From assembly GCF_002860255.1 (NCBI RefSeq), contig NZ_PGVE01000029.1, forward strand, positions 36,538 through 100,537: a stretch of DNA of 64,000 nucleotides, written 5' to 3'. Below, piece by piece: positions 62,955-64,000 of this stretch (position 1 is its first letter; each line of letters starts with the position of its first letter). The notes under the pieces are model-generated. The model saw only the letters and a list, made by a program, of their open reading frames with translations, was not told where the DNA came from and made no database searches. The position numbers were made by a program, and so were the translations under genes. This stretch comes from Neobacillus cucumis (GTDB lineage Bacteria > Bacillota > Bacilli > Bacillales > Cytobacillaceae).

Positions 62955-63566
62955 TTAGCTTTTTCTAATTCTTATATTTCGATACATTTCTCCGAACAGA
63001 ATAGGCTGATTCACTTCTATGATAAGCTTATTATCCTTGTAGTTCTCATAGATTTTTTCAAATGAAAGGCCGATATCTGTTCCTAAGACTTTAATCATTG
63101 GTCTAATCAGCCTCTTTAAAGGTGTTAATTGAGAAGTGAACTTATCAAATATTATAATCTTCCCGTGCGCTTTTGTGACCCGGACCATCTCAGAAAATGT
63201 TCGGTCATAATCCGGGACTACCGATAGGACTAAGCTTGCAATAACATAATCAAAGTCTTCATCCGAAAATGTTAAGTTTTGGGCATCCATTTGTAGAAAA
63301 GTAATAGCTGCGTCCGAAAATTTTCTTTTTGCCTGTGCTAGCATTTCCTCGGAATAATCAATGGCGGTAATATCCACTAACTCCATTGGAACTTGATAGA
63401 TATCCGCCCCGGTACCGACCACGACAAACAATATTTTATCCCCCTTATGAAAGTCGAGGTTATTGAATACTTTCTGCCTGGCTTTTAAAAAAGGACCTGC
63501 ATTAAAAAATGAATCATAAACAGGGGACCAAAGTCGATAGATCCACTTATTCCACTTATTATCCAT
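62955..63566 (-). CDS. Class I SAM-dependent methyltransferase
   Basis: This protein of about 203 residues has the UbiE-like fold: ILFVVVGTGADIYQVP as motif I, ITAIDYSEEMLAQAKRKF as motif II, FDYVIASLVLSVVPD as motif IV and MVRVTKAHGKIIIFDKF after it. Motif I is unusual, with valine in place of the acidic and cysteine/glycine residues of the common DVGCGTG, though the GTG core remains. Substrate is unknown; a quinone, lipid or small molecule is possible. The ATG used follows AAGGGTG. Two palindromic operator candidates lie upstream, suggesting repressor control. Confidence 0.85.
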   Translation of the reverse strand: MDNKWNKWIYRLWSPVYDSFFNAGPFLKARQKVFNNLDFHKGDKILFVVVGTGADIYQVPMELVDITAIDYSEEMLAQAKRKFSDAAITFLQMDAQNLTFSDEDFDYVIASLVLSVVPDYDRTFSEMVRVTKAHGKIIIFDKFTSQLTPLKRLIRPMIKVLGTDIGLSFEKIYENYKDNKLIIEVNQPILFGEMYRNIRIRKS

Positions 63567-63721
63567 CAGGTTCACCCTTAATGTTTTACTTCTTTTACTC
63601 TTAAAAATCATAATCTAATAAACCCTATAAAAATCAAGCCGTGGTAAGTTTTTAATACCCGTTTTAAAGAGAGGATATCTCGCTACACAGGAAATTCCGC
63701 AAATATCCTGTTCTTATTCAT

Positions 63722-63771
63722 TCAAACATCCGTTTGATTATATGATATTCAAATGTTCATTTGATTGTCAA
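63722..63771 (-). promoter_or_regulatory. Promoter with two palindromic operators upstream of the methyltransferase gene
   Basis: TTGACA (63766-63771) and TATCAT (63742-63747) are 18 bases apart. TCAAATGTTCATTTGA (63749-63764) fills the spacer exactly, and TCAAACATCCGTTTGA (63722-63737) covers the start site. Both are 16-base palindromes of the kind bound by TetR-type repressors. Confidence 0.65.
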
Positions 63772-63869
63772 TGATATTGTTAAATTTAGTGAGGTTTAAT
63801 GGAAGTAAAATGTGGAATAGACGATTCTTTTTTTGGCAACTCATGTATTGCAAAAAAAGAACCCCTATT

Positions 63870-64000
63870 TAACCATTTTTTCGATGTACAGTCGCCAAGA
63901 ATGGTTATTGACTACTCTGCTGATTCTTTTTTTCGGTGTACAGTCGTCAAGAAGGGCTATTGGCTACTCTGCTGATTCTTTTTTTCGGTGTACAGTCGTC
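63870..64000. repeat. 52-bp tandem repeat array at the right window edge
   Basis: Units starting GTCGCCAAGA (63891), GTCGTCAAGA (63943) and GTCGTC (63995, cut by the window end) are 52 bases apart and nearly identical in between (GCTGATTCTTTTTTTCG, then TGTACA). The first 25 bases resemble the array in the his operon (GTC-TCAAGA, TATTG, then AC). A partial unit precedes the first. The array goes on outside the window. The gap from 63567 to 64000 has no gene. Confidence 0.92.

Overview
This window looks like the chromosome of a Bacillaceae species (Bacillus/Neobacillus type). GC is moderate (about 40%), and the gene content and order match the Bacillus subtilis core: csbA-uvrB-uvrA, yvlA/B/D, hprK-lgt-ppaX-yvoF, hisZGDBHAF(IE), yvcD-like TPR gene, trxB, yvcI-rapZ-yvcK-whiA-crh, clpP, cggR-gapA-pgk-tpiA-gpmI-eno and secG. 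Crh, CggR, TnrA, CtsR-type, LexA-type and sigma-W-type signals all point to a low-GC Gram-positive spore-former lineage. Nearly all genes lie on the minus strand.

Layout from left to right. (1) 1-900: the C-terminal part of an IclR regulator and secG. (2) 1-10.4 kb: an accessory catabolic island placed between secG and eno. It holds a sigma-54 activator with CBS and PAS domains, a near-consensus sigma-54 promoter, then an iron alcohol dehydrogenase, an MmsA-type acylating aldehyde dehydrogenase, a HisD paralogue of the HpsN type, a GntP permease, an SDR and a 3-hydroxyacyl-CoA-dehydrogenase-like enzyme. The gene for sigma-54 itself (rpoN/sigL) lies 8 kb away. (3) 10.5-17.8 kb: the lower-glycolysis operon with its repressor CggR and operator. 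(4) 17.8-24.3 kb: a thioredoxin-fold protein, rpoN, a gene-free 880 bp stretch rich in inverted repeats, an ATP-grasp/alpha-E/transglutaminase operon of unknown product, and tnrA with two TnrA-type boxes. (5) 24.7-29.4 kb: tRNA-Arg(CCG), two tandem glutamate-synthase-domain proteins, a DUF2071 gene and a small membrane protein gene. (6) 29.5-37 kb: clpP under a CtsR-type operator, the crh-whiA-yvcK-rapZ-nudix group, trxB and the TPR gene. (7) 37-44.6 kb: the complete histidine operon, interrupted between hisD and hisB by a 52-bp tandem repeat array. (8) 44.7-63.6 kb: a large secreted nucleotidase, the hprK group, the yvl envelope genes, uvrAB, csbA, panF-yhdT, czcD and a methyltransferase.

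The most unusual content is non-coding. There are two 21-bp tandem arrays (tpiA-pgk gap and uvrA-yvlA gap) and at least two related 52-bp arrays (inside the his operon and at the right end), plus a looser 52-bp array near rpoN. Both periods equal whole numbers of DNA helical turns. There is also a roughly 162 bp MITE-like element in two full copies with 8-bp target duplications, one inserted exactly at the stop codon of the ATP-grasp gene. Two further dispersed repeat types and a 0.7 kb region bounded by terminal inverted repeats complete the picture. The catabolic island is the best candidate for an undescribed metabolic system; its substrate cannot be read from the sequence.
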